Assembly: GCF_003944705.1 (NCBI RefSeq)
Contig: NZ_RWIS01000001.1
Span: 558,001 to 622,000, forward strand
Length of the DNA: 64,000 nucleotides
From: Hymenobacter metallilatus
Lineage (GTDB): Bacteria > Bacteroidota > Bacteroidia > Cytophagales > Hymenobacteraceae
Direction of reading: 5' to 3'
The notes under the pieces were generated by a model. It ran no database searches. It was not told where the DNA came from and worked only from the letters and a program-made list of their open reading frames with translations. The translations under genes and the position numbers were made by a program. This document shows positions 7,632 to 17,400 of this stretch, one piece after another (position 1 is the first letter of the stretch; each line of letters starts with the position of its first letter).

Positions 7632-8513
7632 CTAGCCAAAGAGTAGCTCCAGCAGCGCCAGTACCGGCAGAATAAACAGGAAGGCATCGAACCGGTCGAG
7701 CAGGCCGCCGTGCCCGGGCATGATACGGCCGGAGTCCTTCACGCCCACACTACGCTTGAGCATGGATTCGGCCAGGTCGCCCAGCGGCCCAAACACGGCC
7801 ACTGCTCCAGCTGCCACCAGGCGGTAGGTAAGCGAGAGTTCGGGCAGCAAATAGCCCAGCGCCCAGCCCATACCCAGGGTGAGCAGAAACCCGCCAATGG
7901 CACCTTCCCAGGTTTTACCGGGCGAGATTTTGGGCGCCAGTTTGTGCTTACCAAAGGTTTTACCCGCCGCATAAGCCCCAATATCCGACGACCACACCAG
8001 CAGCAGCAGCGCGAAGATGCGGCGGTAGTCGTAGCCGGTTTCGGTGAAGGCCACCACGCTCAGCAGGCTCATGGGCAGGCTCACGTACAGCAGGCCCAGC
8101 AGGGCCACGCCTACGTTGGCAAACGGCGAGAAATTCTGCCGCTCCCGGGGCCAAGCCGCCATTTCCCGCAAAATAAGAATGACCGGCAGCAGCAACAGAA
8201 TGCCCATCAGGATGATGCCGGCCGAGCGGGCATCACCCACAATAATATGCAGGCCCTGACCAATAGAATCCACCGTATTGTTCACTACGACCACGCCCAG
8301 CACGCCGGCAAAAATGAGCGCGCTGATGGCTCCGCCTAGTATAGCGGCCGGCTTGTAGCCTACTTCGCGCATCATGCGGTAGAACTCCCAGAGCATCCGC
8401 ATCTGCACGGCCCCGAAAAACAGGGCAAACGTCCAGGCGCTGTACCACACGCTGCCTAGCAGCAGGGCGGCCCCAATCAACCCGAAGATAATGCGTTGAG
8501 ACAGGTTGGACAT
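7632..8513 (-). CDS. cdsA: Phosphatidate cytidylyltransferase
   Basis: A 293-residue polytopic inner-membrane enzyme making CDP-diacylglycerol from phosphatidate and CTP, the branch point of phospholipid synthesis. The family signature near the C-terminus is complete: ESMLKRSVGVKDSGRIMPGH followed by GGLLDRFDA. WSSDIGAYAAGKTFGKHKL and SPGKTWEGAIGG upstream are the other conserved blocks. About eight hydrophobic segments are present. I chose the ATG at 8513 (MSNLSQRI); the frame stays open upstream through a Pro/Thr-rich stretch that could be a longer N-terminus if a non-ATG start is used. The preceding minus-strand gene is a CPBP protease, and psd is downstream. Confidence 0.93.
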   Translation of the reverse strand: MSNLSQRIIFGLIGAALLLGSVWYSAWTFALFFGAVQMRMLWEFYRMMREVGYKPAAILGGAISALIFAGVLGVVVVNNTVDSIGQGLHIIVGDARSAGIILMGILLLLPVILILREMAAWPRERQNFSPFANVGVALLGLLYVSLPMSLLSVVAFTETGYDYRRIFALLLLVWSSDIGAYAAGKTFGKHKLAPKISPGKTWEGAIGGFLLTLGMGWALGYLLPELSLTYRLVAAGAVAVFGPLGDLAESMLKRSVGVKDSGRIMPGHGGLLDRFDAFLFILPVLALLELLFG

Positions 8514-8625
8514 GCCGGGCTTGTCGGCGGGTGGTTCGGTGGTAGCGGGCGTGGGGGCGGGAGAGGTAGTCAAGGGAAAGTAAGCAGAGAAAATACGGGG
8601 AGAGAAACCAGGTGGACTGTGGCCG

Positions 8626-9651
8626 TTAGTCGGCTTTGGTGGCGTCCACACCGTCGTGGCTGAGGGTGCGAGCGGCCGGCGGTACCAGCGCCGGCCGGCT
8701 TACGGCCACGCCGTGGCTGCCCAGCGTGTGCATTTCGGTGGGGAGGGCATCGGCCTGGGGGGCACTCATGCGGCGGTGCAGGTACCAAAGCCCCACAGTG
8801 CACACTGCCATGGACAGCAGCACCCAATACCAGGGCAATGCCTCCGTGGAATCGGGGTCGAAACCCGACGACGACCAGTCGCGCTGCTGCAGGTACAGCA
8901 ACAGCAGCTGAAACCCGTTCTGAGCGAAGTGGGCCGCTATAGGCACCAGAATATTACGGCTCCACTCGTAGAGGTAGCCCAGCCCCAGCCCCAGCACGAA
9001 GCGCGGCACAAAGCCCTGAAACTGCAGGTGAATGGCACTAAACACAATGGCGGCCAGCCAAATACCAACGTGGCGGCCAGCCCACTGCACCAGGTTGCGC
9101 TGCAGCACACCCCGAAAAAACAACTCCTCACTCACGGCCGGCACCACGGCCATTACCAGCACAGCCACCCCGAAACGTAGGGGCGAGGAGAAGTTGGTCA
9201 GGAATTTCAGGATGTCTTTGGCTTGCTGCTCCTTGGTCATGGCCCACTCCGGCAGACCCCAGCTGGCATTCCAAGCAATAAGCACCGACATGGCAGGCAA
9301 GCTTGCCACAATGAGTAAGCCAGCCAGCAGCGGCCAACCGGCTGGCACCGGGCGGCGGGGCATAAAATAATCGGCCAGCTTGTTGCCGGTAAGAGCGGCC
9401 AGGGCCAAGGCTGCGCCGCCCAGCCCCCCGAGCAACAGTACACCCTGGCTAAGCATAGATACGGCCCAGCCATTTGGGTAGTCGGCAGGGCGCTGGGTTA
9501 CGTTGCCCATGTCTTGCATGCCCACCCCAAAAGCCAGGTAATTGAGCACCATTACCAGGAAACTGGCTACGCAAAAAGTGGCCAGTAGCAGCACTACCAA
9601 CAGCCCCAGATTAGCTAATGGGTGTAATCGACTGGAAACGAAACCTTTCAT
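8626..9651 (-). CDS. CPBP family intramembrane metalloprotease
   Basis: A 341-residue polytopic membrane protein of the CAAX-protease/bacteriocin-processing (Abi) family. The conserved motifs are EELFFRGVLQRNL (the EExxxR glutamate motif), a second block with SAIHLQFQGFVPRF, and AHFAQN, which together supply the active-site Glu and His residues of glutamic intramembrane endopeptidases. About eight hydrophobic segments are visible, and the C-terminal 50 residues are polar. It precedes cdsA on the same strand by about 110 bases. Members act in prenylated-protein processing or bacteriocin self-immunity in other bacteria; nothing here indicates the substrate, and the lanthipeptide locus is 35 kb away. 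Confidence 0.88.
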   Translation of the reverse strand: MKGFVSSRLHPLANLGLLVVLLLATFCVASFLVMVLNYLAFGVGMQDMGNVTQRPADYPNGWAVSMLSQGVLLLGGLGGAALALAALTGNKLADYFMPRRPVPAGWPLLAGLLIVASLPAMSVLIAWNASWGLPEWAMTKEQQAKDILKFLTNFSSPLRFGVAVLVMAVVPAVSEELFFRGVLQRNLVQWAGRHVGIWLAAIVFSAIHLQFQGFVPRFVLGLGLGYLYEWSRNILVPIAAHFAQNGFQLLLLYLQQRDWSSSGFDPDSTEALPWYWVLLSMAVCTVGLWYLHRRMSAPQADALPTEMHTLGSHGVAVSRPALVPPAARTLSHDGVDATKAD

Positions 9652-9686
9652 GGGATGTTGGGGTCTTGGGAACTTCCGGGCAGCCT

Positions 9687-9779
9687 GGTCACCCTGAGGG
9701 GAGCGAAAGACCTTATCCCGTCAGGTTTACTGCCACGCATTGTCAGGCTACCGTAACAAGGTCTTTCGCTCAGGATGAA
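9687..9779. repeat. Palindromic REP-like element
   Basis: Imperfect inverted arms, GGTCACCCTGAGGGGAGCGA at the left and the mirrored AAGGTCTTTCGCTCAGGATGA at the right. It is the GTCATCCTGAGCGAAGG-type relative of the other elements and fills the gap between the divergent CPBP and dusB genes. Confidence 0.65.
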
Positions 9780-9809
9780 AGCATAGACGCTAAGTCCCTG
9801 ATACAGTCG

Positions 9810-9817
9810 TAAATTTG
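9810..9817 (+). promoter_or_regulatory. Predicted -7 promoter box of dusB
   Basis: TAAATTTG is an exact match to the Bacteroidota TAnnTTTG -7 consensus, 24 bases before the GTG start of dusB. No good TTG is at the expected -33 position. Confidence 0.5.
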
Positions 9818-9841
9818 CGCAAAATACTAGAATAGACTGCC

Positions 9842-10831
9842 GTGGTTCACATCCGTAACATTGCTCTGCCCGATTTTCCGCTTTTGCTTGCGCCCATGGA
9901 GGACGTGTCGGACCCGCCATTCCGGGCCGTGTGCAAGCAGGGCGGGGCCGATTTGATGTACACCGAGTTTATTTCCTCGGAAGGCCTGATCCGGGCCGCC
10001 GCCAAGAGCCGGCAGAAGCTCGACGTGTTCGACTACGAGCGGCCCATCGGCATCCAGCTGTTCGGCTCCGACGTGGAAACGATGGGCGAGTGTGCCCGCA
10101 TCAGCACCGAGGCCGGCCCCGACCTCATCGACATTAACTACGGCTGCCCGGTGAAGCAAGTAGCCTGCCGGGGTGCCGGCGCGGCCCTGCTCCGCGACAT
10201 TCCCAAGATGGTGGAAATGACGGCCGCCGTGGTGCGCAACACCCACCTGCCCGTCACCGTCAAAACCCGCCTGGGCTGGGACGACTCCACCAAGAACGTA
10301 GAGGATGTGGCCGAGCGGCTCCAGGATATTGGCATTGAAGCCCTCACGGTACACGGCCGCACCCGCGTGCAGATGTACAAGGGCGAGGCCGACTGGGAGC
10401 TGATTGGCCGCATCAAGAACAACCCGCGCATCAAAATCCCCATCTTCGGCAACGGCGACATTGACTCGCCCCAAAAGGCGGTAGAGTACAAAAACCGCTA
10501 CGGTGTGGACGGCGTGATGATTGGCCGCGCCGCCATTGGCTACCCCTGGATTTTCCGGGAGGTGAAGCATTACGCCGCCACCGGTGAGCTGCTGCCGCCG
10601 CCCACCGTGGAGGAGCGGGTGCAAGCCTGCCGCATGCACTTCGAGAAAAGTCTGGAGTGGAAAGGTCTCCGCGCCGGCGTGTTTGAGATGCGCCGCCATT
10701 ACGCCCAGTATTTCCGGGGCCTGGAAGGCGCCCGCCAGTGGCGCACCCGCCTCGTGGACAGCAACGACCCACTGGAAATCCACGCCATCATGGACGAAAT
10801 TATTGCCGCCGAGCCGGTGCTGGTGGGGTAG
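9842..10831 (+). CDS. dusB: tRNA-dihydrouridine synthase DusB
   Basis: A 329-residue FMN enzyme that reduces uridine to dihydrouridine in the tRNA D-loop. LLAPMEDVSDPPFR at the N-terminus, INYGCPVKQVACRGAGAALL with the catalytic Cys, TVKTRLGWDD, TVHGRTRVQMYKG, GNGDI and GVMIGRAAIGYPWIF are the standard Dus blocks, and the length is normal. The start is a GTG at 9842; the next codons give VHIRNIALPDFP, which matches the usual DusB N-terminus, and a stop codon lies three codons upstream, so no longer form is possible. A consensus -7 box is at 9810-9817. Confidence 0.95.
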   Translation: MVHIRNIALPDFPLLLAPMEDVSDPPFRAVCKQGGADLMYTEFISSEGLIRAAAKSRQKLDVFDYERPIGIQLFGSDVETMGECARISTEAGPDLIDINYGCPVKQVACRGAGAALLRDIPKMVEMTAAVVRNTHLPVTVKTRLGWDDSTKNVEDVAERLQDIGIEALTVHGRTRVQMYKGEADWELIGRIKNNPRIKIPIFGNGDIDSPQKAVEYKNRYGVDGVMIGRAAIGYPWIFREVKHYAATGELLPPPTVEERVQACRMHFEKSLEWKGLRAGVFEMRRHYAQYFRGLEGARQWRTRLVDSNDPLEIHAIMDEIIAAEPVLVG

Positions 10832-10860
10832 CCTGCCAGCAGTTTCTCTGTTTTCTGTGA

Positions 10861-10957
10861 ACGTCATTCCGAGCGAAGTCGAGGAATCTTGCGCGCTGAT
10901 GGTGTTACCACTGTACCGTCAGCACGCGAGATTCCTTGGCTTCGCTCGGAATGACGT
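10861..10957. repeat. Palindromic REP-like element
   Basis: Arms 10861-10899 and 10919-10957 are near-perfect reverse complements (ACGTCATTCCGAGCGAAG at the left, mirrored at the right), 19-base loop. This is the same family as the element at 3166-3260. It sits between dusB and the following plus-strand exporter and may also terminate dusB. Confidence 0.85.
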
Positions 10958-10988
10958 TCTGTAGTTTCTCTATCACCACCCCACCCAC

Positions 10989-11951
10989 ATGCCCATTGAT
11001 ACTCCTGCCCCGGCCGTTACGGCAGCCCCCGAGAATCCGCCCGTAGCGCCCTCGCCCCCGCACCGTGTGCCGGCTTCGGCCTGGGGGCTGCTGGTGTTGC
11101 TGGCTACCATCTGGAGCACGTCGTTTATTCTGATGAAGAAGGGGCTGGCCGTATTTTCGGCGGTGGAGCTGGGCGCAACGCGCGTAACGGTGGCGGCCCT
11201 AATTCTGCTGCCCTTTGCCCTGCGCCACGTGCGGCAAGTGGAGCGCAGCCGCTTCAAGTGGCTGCTGCTAAGCGGGGTTATTGGCACATTGTTGCCGGCT
11301 TTTCTGTTTGCCTATGCCGAAACCAAAATGGCCTCGGGATTAGCTGGAGTGCTCAACGCTCTCACCGTGGCCTTCACGCTGCTGATGGGGGCGCTGTTTT
11401 TCGGGCAGCGCATTACGGCGCTGCGGCTGGCGGGCATTGCGGTAGGGCTGTTGGGCACCGTGGTACTCATTGCCGTGGGTGGCAGCGGGGGCACGGCCAC
11501 GCCCACCGGGGAGGGCAATGCCTGGTATGGCCTCTACATCGTGCTGGCAACTATGGGTTACGGCATCAGCATCAACATGATCAAGCACCACTTTCACGGT
11601 ATTCCGGCGGTGGCCGTTACGGCGCTGCTGCTCCTGTTTATCGGGGGGCCGGCGCTGCTGTACCTGCTGCTGGGCACGGAATTCCTGTACAAGCTGCAGC
11701 ACGTACCCGGCGCCTGGACGGCTTTCGGCTACATTGCCCTGCTGGCCACCATGAGCACAGCCGTGGCCATGGTGTTGTTCAACAAGCTCATTCAGCAGTC
11801 TACGGCGCTTTTTGCTTCTTCCAATACATACCTGGTACCCGTTATGGCCCTGGCCTGGGGCGTGCTCGATGGGGAAATCATCAACGGTTGGCACCTGCTG
11901 GGCATGGGTATCATCCTGCTCAGCGTGTTTATTATCAACCGGGCAAAGTAA
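10989..11951 (+). CDS. EamA-family (DMT) transporter
   Basis: A 320-residue inner-membrane protein with about ten transmembrane helices arranged as two five-helix repeats, the layout of drug/metabolite exporters of the EamA family. The first repeat has WSTSFILMKKGL and LPAFLFAYAETKMASGLAGVLNALT, and the second ends in SSNTYLVPVMALAWGVLDGE, both typical of the family. The first 30 residues are Pro/Ala-rich and cytoplasmic. It stands alone, following a palindromic repeat, and converges on a lipoprotein gene 10 bases away. The substrate is unknown. Confidence 0.85.
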   Translation: MPIDTPAPAVTAAPENPPVAPSPPHRVPASAWGLLVLLATIWSTSFILMKKGLAVFSAVELGATRVTVAALILLPFALRHVRQVERSRFKWLLLSGVIGTLLPAFLFAYAETKMASGLAGVLNALTVAFTLLMGALFFGQRITALRLAGIAVGLLGTVVLIAVGGSGGTATPTGEGNAWYGLYIVLATMGYGISINMIKHHFHGIPAVAVTALLLLFIGGPALLYLLLGTEFLYKLQHVPGAWTAFGYIALLATMSTAVAMVLFNKLIQQSTALFASSNTYLVPVMALAWGVLDGEIINGWHLLGMGIILLSVFIINRAK

Positions 11952-11961
11952 GTTCGGGCTA

Positions 11962-12549
11962 TTACTTAGCTGCTGGCTGTTGCACTTGCGCCGAGTTGAA
12001 GAACCGGAGCCGTTCCGCTTCTTTAAAGTCCCCGGTCTGACGGAGCGGCAGGAAGTGGAACTGGTACACCGTTCGGCCAACTATACAGCTGCGTACATAT
12101 TTGATAACTACTGCACTATCAACAGTAAATGCTTTGTGCTTAACTGTTACCATATCTACTCCATCCTGCTCCGTTACCGACTGCTCTAACAGGTTTGGAT
12201 ACTCCCGCCCGAGCATCAGGGGAATCATTCGGTTGAGGTAGTAGCTTTTACGCTCCTCAAAGGTTGGAGGCAACACGGGTGCCTCTGCAGTTGGAATTCT
12301 GATAACTACATATACCGCGCTGGTATCTTCCAGTTTATACACCTGCGTGGCCTTCACCTGGGTATCCTGTTCACGCTGCGGATGCAGGGCCGACAGTACA
12401 TCCGGGGCACTTAGTTTCTGGGGTTGCGCAGGTAGTTGTACGGTCACTTGCTCATCTACTTTCAGAGTTACCCATGGGGTTTCCGACACACTGGAGGTGC
12501 AACCGCCAACGAGCAGACACAGCATCGCCGCCCACATCTGGTTCAGCAT
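11962..12549 (-). CDS. Hypothetical lipoprotein
   Basis: A 195-residue protein with a clear lipoprotein signal peptide: a short hydrophobic stretch (MWAAMLCLLVGGC) with the lipobox Cys at about residue 17, then SSVSETPW. The mature part is beta-rich and Val-rich with no motif I recognise. It probably sits in the outer or inner membrane facing the periplasm. It is monocistronic, converging with the DMT transporter. No function is proposed. Confidence 0.75.
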   Translation of the reverse strand: MLNQMWAAMLCLLVGGCTSSVSETPWVTLKVDEQVTVQLPAQPQKLSAPDVLSALHPQREQDTQVKATQVYKLEDTSAVYVVIRIPTAEAPVLPPTFEERKSYYLNRMIPLMLGREYPNLLEQSVTEQDGVDMVTVKHKAFTVDSAVVIKYVRSCIVGRTVYQFHFLPLRQTGDFKEAERLRFFNSAQVQQPAAK

Positions 12550-12667
12550 AGATAAGCGAGTTTAAGCTGTAAGGATACGCCGCTTATTACGCTTGTCCAA
12601 AGCACAGCCATCAACGTACCCTCAGGCATTCTCGCTACCAGCCCCGGCTACCAGTACTGTACAGCGC

Positions 12668-13630
12668 TTAAAATGCCGCCAGCACCCCAAACTGCACCCA
12701 TTTGTGTGTGCGGGCTCCGCTAAACTCCGGTGAAATCCACACGGCGGAAGCAGTCAGGCGCAGGCCCGCGTAGGCCAGACCCACGGTACCGGTGCCCCGG
12801 GCTACCGTGCGCCGCACCGCTGAAGCGGACAGGGTGTAGGGGTTGTCGGAGCGGAGCAGGCCGCCTTGCAGGGTGGCGTTGTAGCCCACTAGGCGGCCTT
12901 CGAGCTGAGCCTCGGTGTAGAGCTGTACGCGGCGCTGGCCTGGCTGCCGGCTCACGCCCAGGTTGCTGAAGTAGGGCTGCAGCAGGCCGGCCCGCAGCCG
13001 GGCGCCGGCCCCGGCATGGGTGTAGAGCGTGCCCAGGGAGGCATTTACGTCGCCAATCAGCTCGGCGGCGCGGCCCACGGCCAGCACCTGCTTCTCCAGC
13101 CGCGCCTCGTAGCCCAGCACCACGTCGTTGCGAATCTGGTAGTCCCAGCCCCGGGGGGTGGGTGCGCCCAGCCACTCGTGCAGGGTGGTCTGGAAGCCCT
13201 CGGCCCCGGCCGCCGGCCCCATAAATCCCACGTTCAGGGCGGTGGTCAGGCGGTAACGGCGCACCGGCTGGTTGGCCACCCGAAACAGATGGGCGTACCA
13301 GTACGAAGCGTACGGCCGGTCACCTACCCGAATGAAATCATCCTGAATGCGCAGGGGCGTAAACCCATCGTAGTGCAGCCGGACGCCGTGGTAAAGCACA
13401 CTCCCGGCTGGCACCGGCCCCAGCAGGCGGTTTACCGGCGAGTGGCGCAGGGCCGGCAGCACCACGCCCCCGGTCATGCCCTGCGTAAAGTAGTAATCAG
13501 TCCGGAAAAAGGCGTCGTTGGCGAAGGTGTAGAACAGCAGCCGGTCGGGGCTGGTCTGGGCGCTATCCGGGCGCTGGGCGCGGGCAAAAACGGGTAGCAG
13601 CAGCAAAACAAGCGTAGCGGGAAGGCGCAT
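12668..13630 (-). CDS. LpxR-like lipid A deacylase (DUF2219)
   Basis: A 320-residue protein with an N-terminal signal peptide (MRLPATLVLLLLPVFARA) and a beta-rich body ending in an aromatic-Phe C-terminus as outer-membrane barrels do. The segments LLFYTFANDAFFRTDYYFTQ and IRVGDRPYASYWYAH are the conserved blocks of the DUF2219/LpxR family, which removes the 3'-acyloxyacyl group from lipid A in other Gram-negatives. I did not confirm every catalytic residue. It stands alone between a lipoprotein gene and the RAYT gene, all on the minus strand. Confidence 0.8.
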   Translation of the reverse strand: MRLPATLVLLLLPVFARAQRPDSAQTSPDRLLFYTFANDAFFRTDYYFTQGMTGGVVLPALRHSPVNRLLGPVPAGSVLYHGVRLHYDGFTPLRIQDDFIRVGDRPYASYWYAHLFRVANQPVRRYRLTTALNVGFMGPAAGAEGFQTTLHEWLGAPTPRGWDYQIRNDVVLGYEARLEKQVLAVGRAAELIGDVNASLGTLYTHAGAGARLRAGLLQPYFSNLGVSRQPGQRRVQLYTEAQLEGRLVGYNATLQGGLLRSDNPYTLSASAVRRTVARGTGTVGLAYAGLRLTASAVWISPEFSGARTHKWVQFGVLAAF

Positions 13631-13688
13631 TAAACAGGAGCTTTCCGCTACCTACGCAACCGGTAGCTTCGCGGCCTTCCGGGTACCG

Positions 13689-14255
13689 CTATCCGTGCAC
13701 GTATGGCAATTCCCGGAACCGTTCCGGCAGGCTCAGGCGCTGCGGGTGCGCCAGCAGATACGTTTGCACGCGGCTCATCTCAACAGCATCGAGGATGGGC
13801 AGTTCGTGGAAGCCGGGTTGCCAGAAGTCGGCCTCGGGTGGGAGCTGGCCGCGCAACAGGCGGCGGGCCTGGACGGCGGTGCGCTGGTGCAGCAGCTCCA
13901 CAGCTTTGTAGAGCGAAAGGCCGGAGCCGGCCGGCAGGTGCAGCACGGCGTGCAGATGGTTGGGCAGCAGCACAAAGCACGGCACTTGCAGCCCCTGCTC
14001 TTCCAGCATCAGCAGCTCGCCGGCCACCAGCTCGGCCAGCTTTTCCTTCGCCAGATAATCCGGCCCCACGGTGCGGGCGTCCAGCAGCGCATCGAAGCCG
14101 GCGAAGAACTGCTTTTCGGCCCGACGGTGCGCCTCCGGGGAGCCGGCGGCCTGGCGGGCGGCTATGTGTTGGGCGTGCAGCTCCCGGCCGGCCCGCATTG
14201 GGATGGAGCCGGCCAGGCGCAGGGTAAGCAGGATGGTTTCGCCGGGAGGCAGCAT
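13689..14255 (-). CDS. REP-associated tyrosine transposase (RAYT, Y1/HUH family)
   Basis: A 188-residue protein with the HUH nuclease core: FVLLPNHLHAVLHL contains the paired histidines of the metal site. Near the C-terminus VQTYLLAHPQRLSLP fits the catalytic-tyrosine helix of RAYTs (typically YIxxNPxxxGL). These enzymes are related to IS200/IS605 transposases, occur as single chromosomal copies, and are associated with dispersed REP palindromes. An element of the window's dispersed repeat family lies 26 bases upstream of its start (14282-14417). I begin at the ATG at 14255 (MLPPGETILL); the frame continues upstream into the repeat. The N-terminal motif of the family is weak here. Confidence 0.72.
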   Translation of the reverse strand: MLPPGETILLTLRLAGSIPMRAGRELHAQHIAARQAAGSPEAHRRAEKQFFAGFDALLDARTVGPDYLAKEKLAELVAGELLMLEEQGLQVPCFVLLPNHLHAVLHLPAGSGLSLYKAVELLHQRTAVQARRLLRGQLPPEADFWQPGFHELPILDAVEMSRVQTYLLAHPQRLSLPERFRELPYVHG

Positions 14256-14281
14256 GGTAGATGGGGTTGGTCTTACATATC

Positions 14282-14417
14282 TGTCATCCTGAGCGAAGCG
14301 AAGGACCTTTTCACGTTTGTTCTGGCATCGGTTCCCGCAGAGGTCCACAGAGGGATGCGTGGAGGTACGCAGAGCGGTTCTAACTTAATAAGGTCCTTCG
14401 CTCCGCTCAGGATGACA
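14282..14417. repeat. Palindromic repeat beside the RAYT gene
   Basis: The left arm TGTCATCCTGAGCGAAGCG (from 14282) pairs with the right arm AAGGTCCTTCGCTCCGC...GGATGACA (14390-14417). The 80-base interior holds GCAGAGG / CACAGAGG / CGCAGAG repeats like those at 1995-2030. It fills the gap between the RAYT gene and the large helicase gene. Confidence 0.85.
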
Positions 14418-14426
14418 GGATGAAAA

Positions 14427-17400
14427 TCAACTGGCCGGCTTCAGCACCCCATTCACCTCCACTACCTCGCCGCTTGCCAACAAACCGGCCAGCACGGCGT
14501 CCAGCTGCTGGCGCATGTCGTCGGATAAGCGGCTGAAGCCGAGCAGGCGCACGGTGGGCAGGAACACGGCCTCGCGGGGAAGGGCAAAACTCTGCTCTAC
14601 CACCGTGCGCAGGGCGCGGGCCAGCTCCTCGGGGGCCACGAAGAGGAGCTTGCGCGAAATAGCGGGCAGCTGACTTCGGTCACGCAGGGGCGGCTGCTGC
14701 ATACTGATGTCCCACAGAAACTCGCCCTGCTGGCGCAAATGGCGCAGGTTGGCGGCCAGCAGGGCGGCGTCGCGGCCGGCTTTGCGCATGCGGGCTCCTA
14801 CCTGCGTGGCCCCACTAGCCTGGCCCAGGCGGCGGGTGGCCTCATCCAGGTGGATCGGGCTTTCAATGCGGACGATGAGGGTAAGCCAATTGGCCAACTG
14901 GCCCAGGCTGTGCTGGTGCAATTCGCGGTGGCCCACGGCGGCCGGCAGCTGGGCCACCTGGTAGGGTTCGGCTAGCGTCTGGGTAGCTGCTGGCAGTTCT
15001 TCCCGCTCAATACCAGCCGTTTCCGCAGCGGCTTCTTCCGGTTCTTCCGGCTCGTCGGGGTCGTCCTGGACGGCGTGGCGGCGGGCTTCCTCGATGGCCT
15101 GCACGGCGCGCTCCGTTTCGCGCGCCGGGTCCCGGAACCAGTCGGTGCTCCAGATGCGGTGCAGGCGCCAGCCCACGGCCTCCAGCACCTGCTGGCGCAG
15201 CCGGTCCCGGTCCCGGGCCGAGCGGGCTGAGTGGTACATGGCTCCGTCGCACTCAATGCCCAGCACGTAGCGCCCGGGCTGGTCGGGGTCCACCACGGCC
15301 AAATCAATGTAAAAGCCCTGACTGCCGATTTGCGGGCGCACGACATAGCCCCGCGCCGTGAGGGCCCGGTGCACCGCCTCCTCGAAGGGCGACTCCATGG
15401 CGCGGCCGGTTTCCTCGTTCTGGTTGAGGCGGCCGTGCTGGGCGAAGCCCAGGAATGTTTTGAGGGCCGCCACGCCCTTGGCGCGGGTACGGCTCAGGTC
15501 CAGGTCGTCGGAAGTAAGGTTGGTGAAGACTTCGCAGCGTTGCCGGGCTCTGGTGATGAGTACATTGAGGCGCCGCTCCCCGCCTTCGCCGTTCAGCGGC
15601 CCGAAGCTCATGGTGAGGTAGCCGTCCTTGGTGCGTCCGTAGCCGATACTGATGAGGATGACGTCCCGCTCGTCGCCCTGCACGTTTTCCAGGTTTTTGA
15701 TGAAGAACGGCTCGTGGGGGTGGCGGTTGAAAAACGACTCGGTTTCGGGGTGCTGGCGGCGCAGCTTTTCCAGCGCGTCCTGAATGGCCTGGCGCTGGGC
15801 CGTGCTGAAGGCCACCACGCCCAGCGTGAGGCGGGGCGTAGTGCGGGCGTGCTGCAGCACAGCCTCGGCCACGGCCTGCGCTTCCAATGGGTTGGTGCGC
15901 GTGGTGCCCCGCTCGTAGTAAGTTTCGGGCAGCTGATGGTACACCAGCCCCAGCTGGCCCTGCCCACCCGGACTGGGGAAAATCACCAGCTTATCCTCAT
16001 AAAACAGGTGGTTGGAGGCCGCAATCAGCGACTGGTGCAGGCTGCGGTAGTGCCAGCGCAGCATCCGCTCGGGCATCTGCCGGGCCTTGCACAGCTCCAG
16101 AATACTCTGGATGTCAGCCGTTACGTTTTCCTCGTCGGCCTCCTCCCCTGCCCCGGTCAGGGAGTCGAAGAAGGAGGTGGGCGGCAGCTGCTTGGAGTCG
16201 CCGACTACCACCAGCTGCCGGCCCCGGGCAATGGCACCCAGCGCATCCACCGGCTTCACCTGCGAGGCCTCATCAAACACCACCAGATCAAACTCCACCG
16301 CCCCCGGCGGCAGGTAACCAGCCACCGACAGCGGCGACATCATAAACACCGGCTTAATGGCCTGAATAGCCCGCCCGGCTTCCTCCATCAGGCGGCGCAA
16401 AGGCTTGTGGCGGGCCTTTTTGGCAAACTCGTTTTTGAGGATGAGCATCTGCCCGCCGGCCTGCGGGTGGGGCAGCCCCTCGTGGTGCCGGCGCAGGGCT
16501 CGGATGCGGTTGTGGTACAATGAATCCTGGTCGGCCTGGCGGAAGCGGGCGGCCAGCTCCTCGTGGCTGGCCCGCTCGAACTGCCGCAGGGCCGGGTGCT
16601 GCTCGTAGGCTTGGCGCTGCAGGTATTCCAGCCACGTCTGGCGCACAGCGGCGGCCAGAAAGCGGGGAGCCGCCGGCCAGGTTTCCGCCAGCAGGAGCAG
16701 TTCCGGCAGCTGCTCCTGCTGCACGGAGGCCGCCACATTGTTCCACTCCGTCATCATGCGCAGGGCGGGCACATCGGCGGCCCAGGCGGCCAGGGTGTGC
16801 TGCTGGGTAGCAAAGGGCTGAAACTGCAGCCGCCCCTCCGGCCCGAAGCGGCGCGCTTCGTTGAGCTGCAGCGAATCCACTACGACCTGCAGGGCGGCGC
16901 GGTGCTGGGTAAGGCTGGTTTCAAGGGCGGATAACTGGGCGGCGAGGTTCTGTGGGTGGGTTACTTCACCCCCTGCCCCCCTCTCCGGGGAATAAGGGGA
17001 GCCAAATGATTGGCTGGTTTGTGCCTCTGCTTTCTGAGTTAAATACCCCAGCAGCTCCTTGGGCAGCTCGCCCCGGCTGATGCGCTGGTGGGTCAGGGTC
17101 AGATATTCCTGGGTTTTGGTTATGGCCGGCCAGTTGGAGCGCAGGCCCTGCCAAGCGGTGCCGAATAGGGAGCCGGCCCAGGCGTCAGCTTCGGTCAGGG
17201 TCTGACGGTGGCGGGTGGCTTCGTGGATGGCGTCGATGACGGGCAGCAGCTCGGCGGCATCTTTGGGCAAGGGGCCGCGCCACAGGCTTTGCAGGCGTTG
17301 GCGGGCGCGGCGGTAGTCACCGCTCAGGAAGTTCCACCATTTGTCGCCGTAGGAGAGCAACGCGGCGCGCTCCGGGAGCAGTTGCTGGTCCCAGGCTTCG

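Noticed and set aside
8626..9651. CPBP protease as immunity gene of the lanthipeptide locus
   Set aside because: It is about 35 kb away and next to cdsA, in an arrangement unrelated to the locus.
14256..14348. Upstream extension of the RAYT protein into the repeat
   Set aside because: The extra residues come from the palindromic element itself and the ATG at 14255 is suitably placed.
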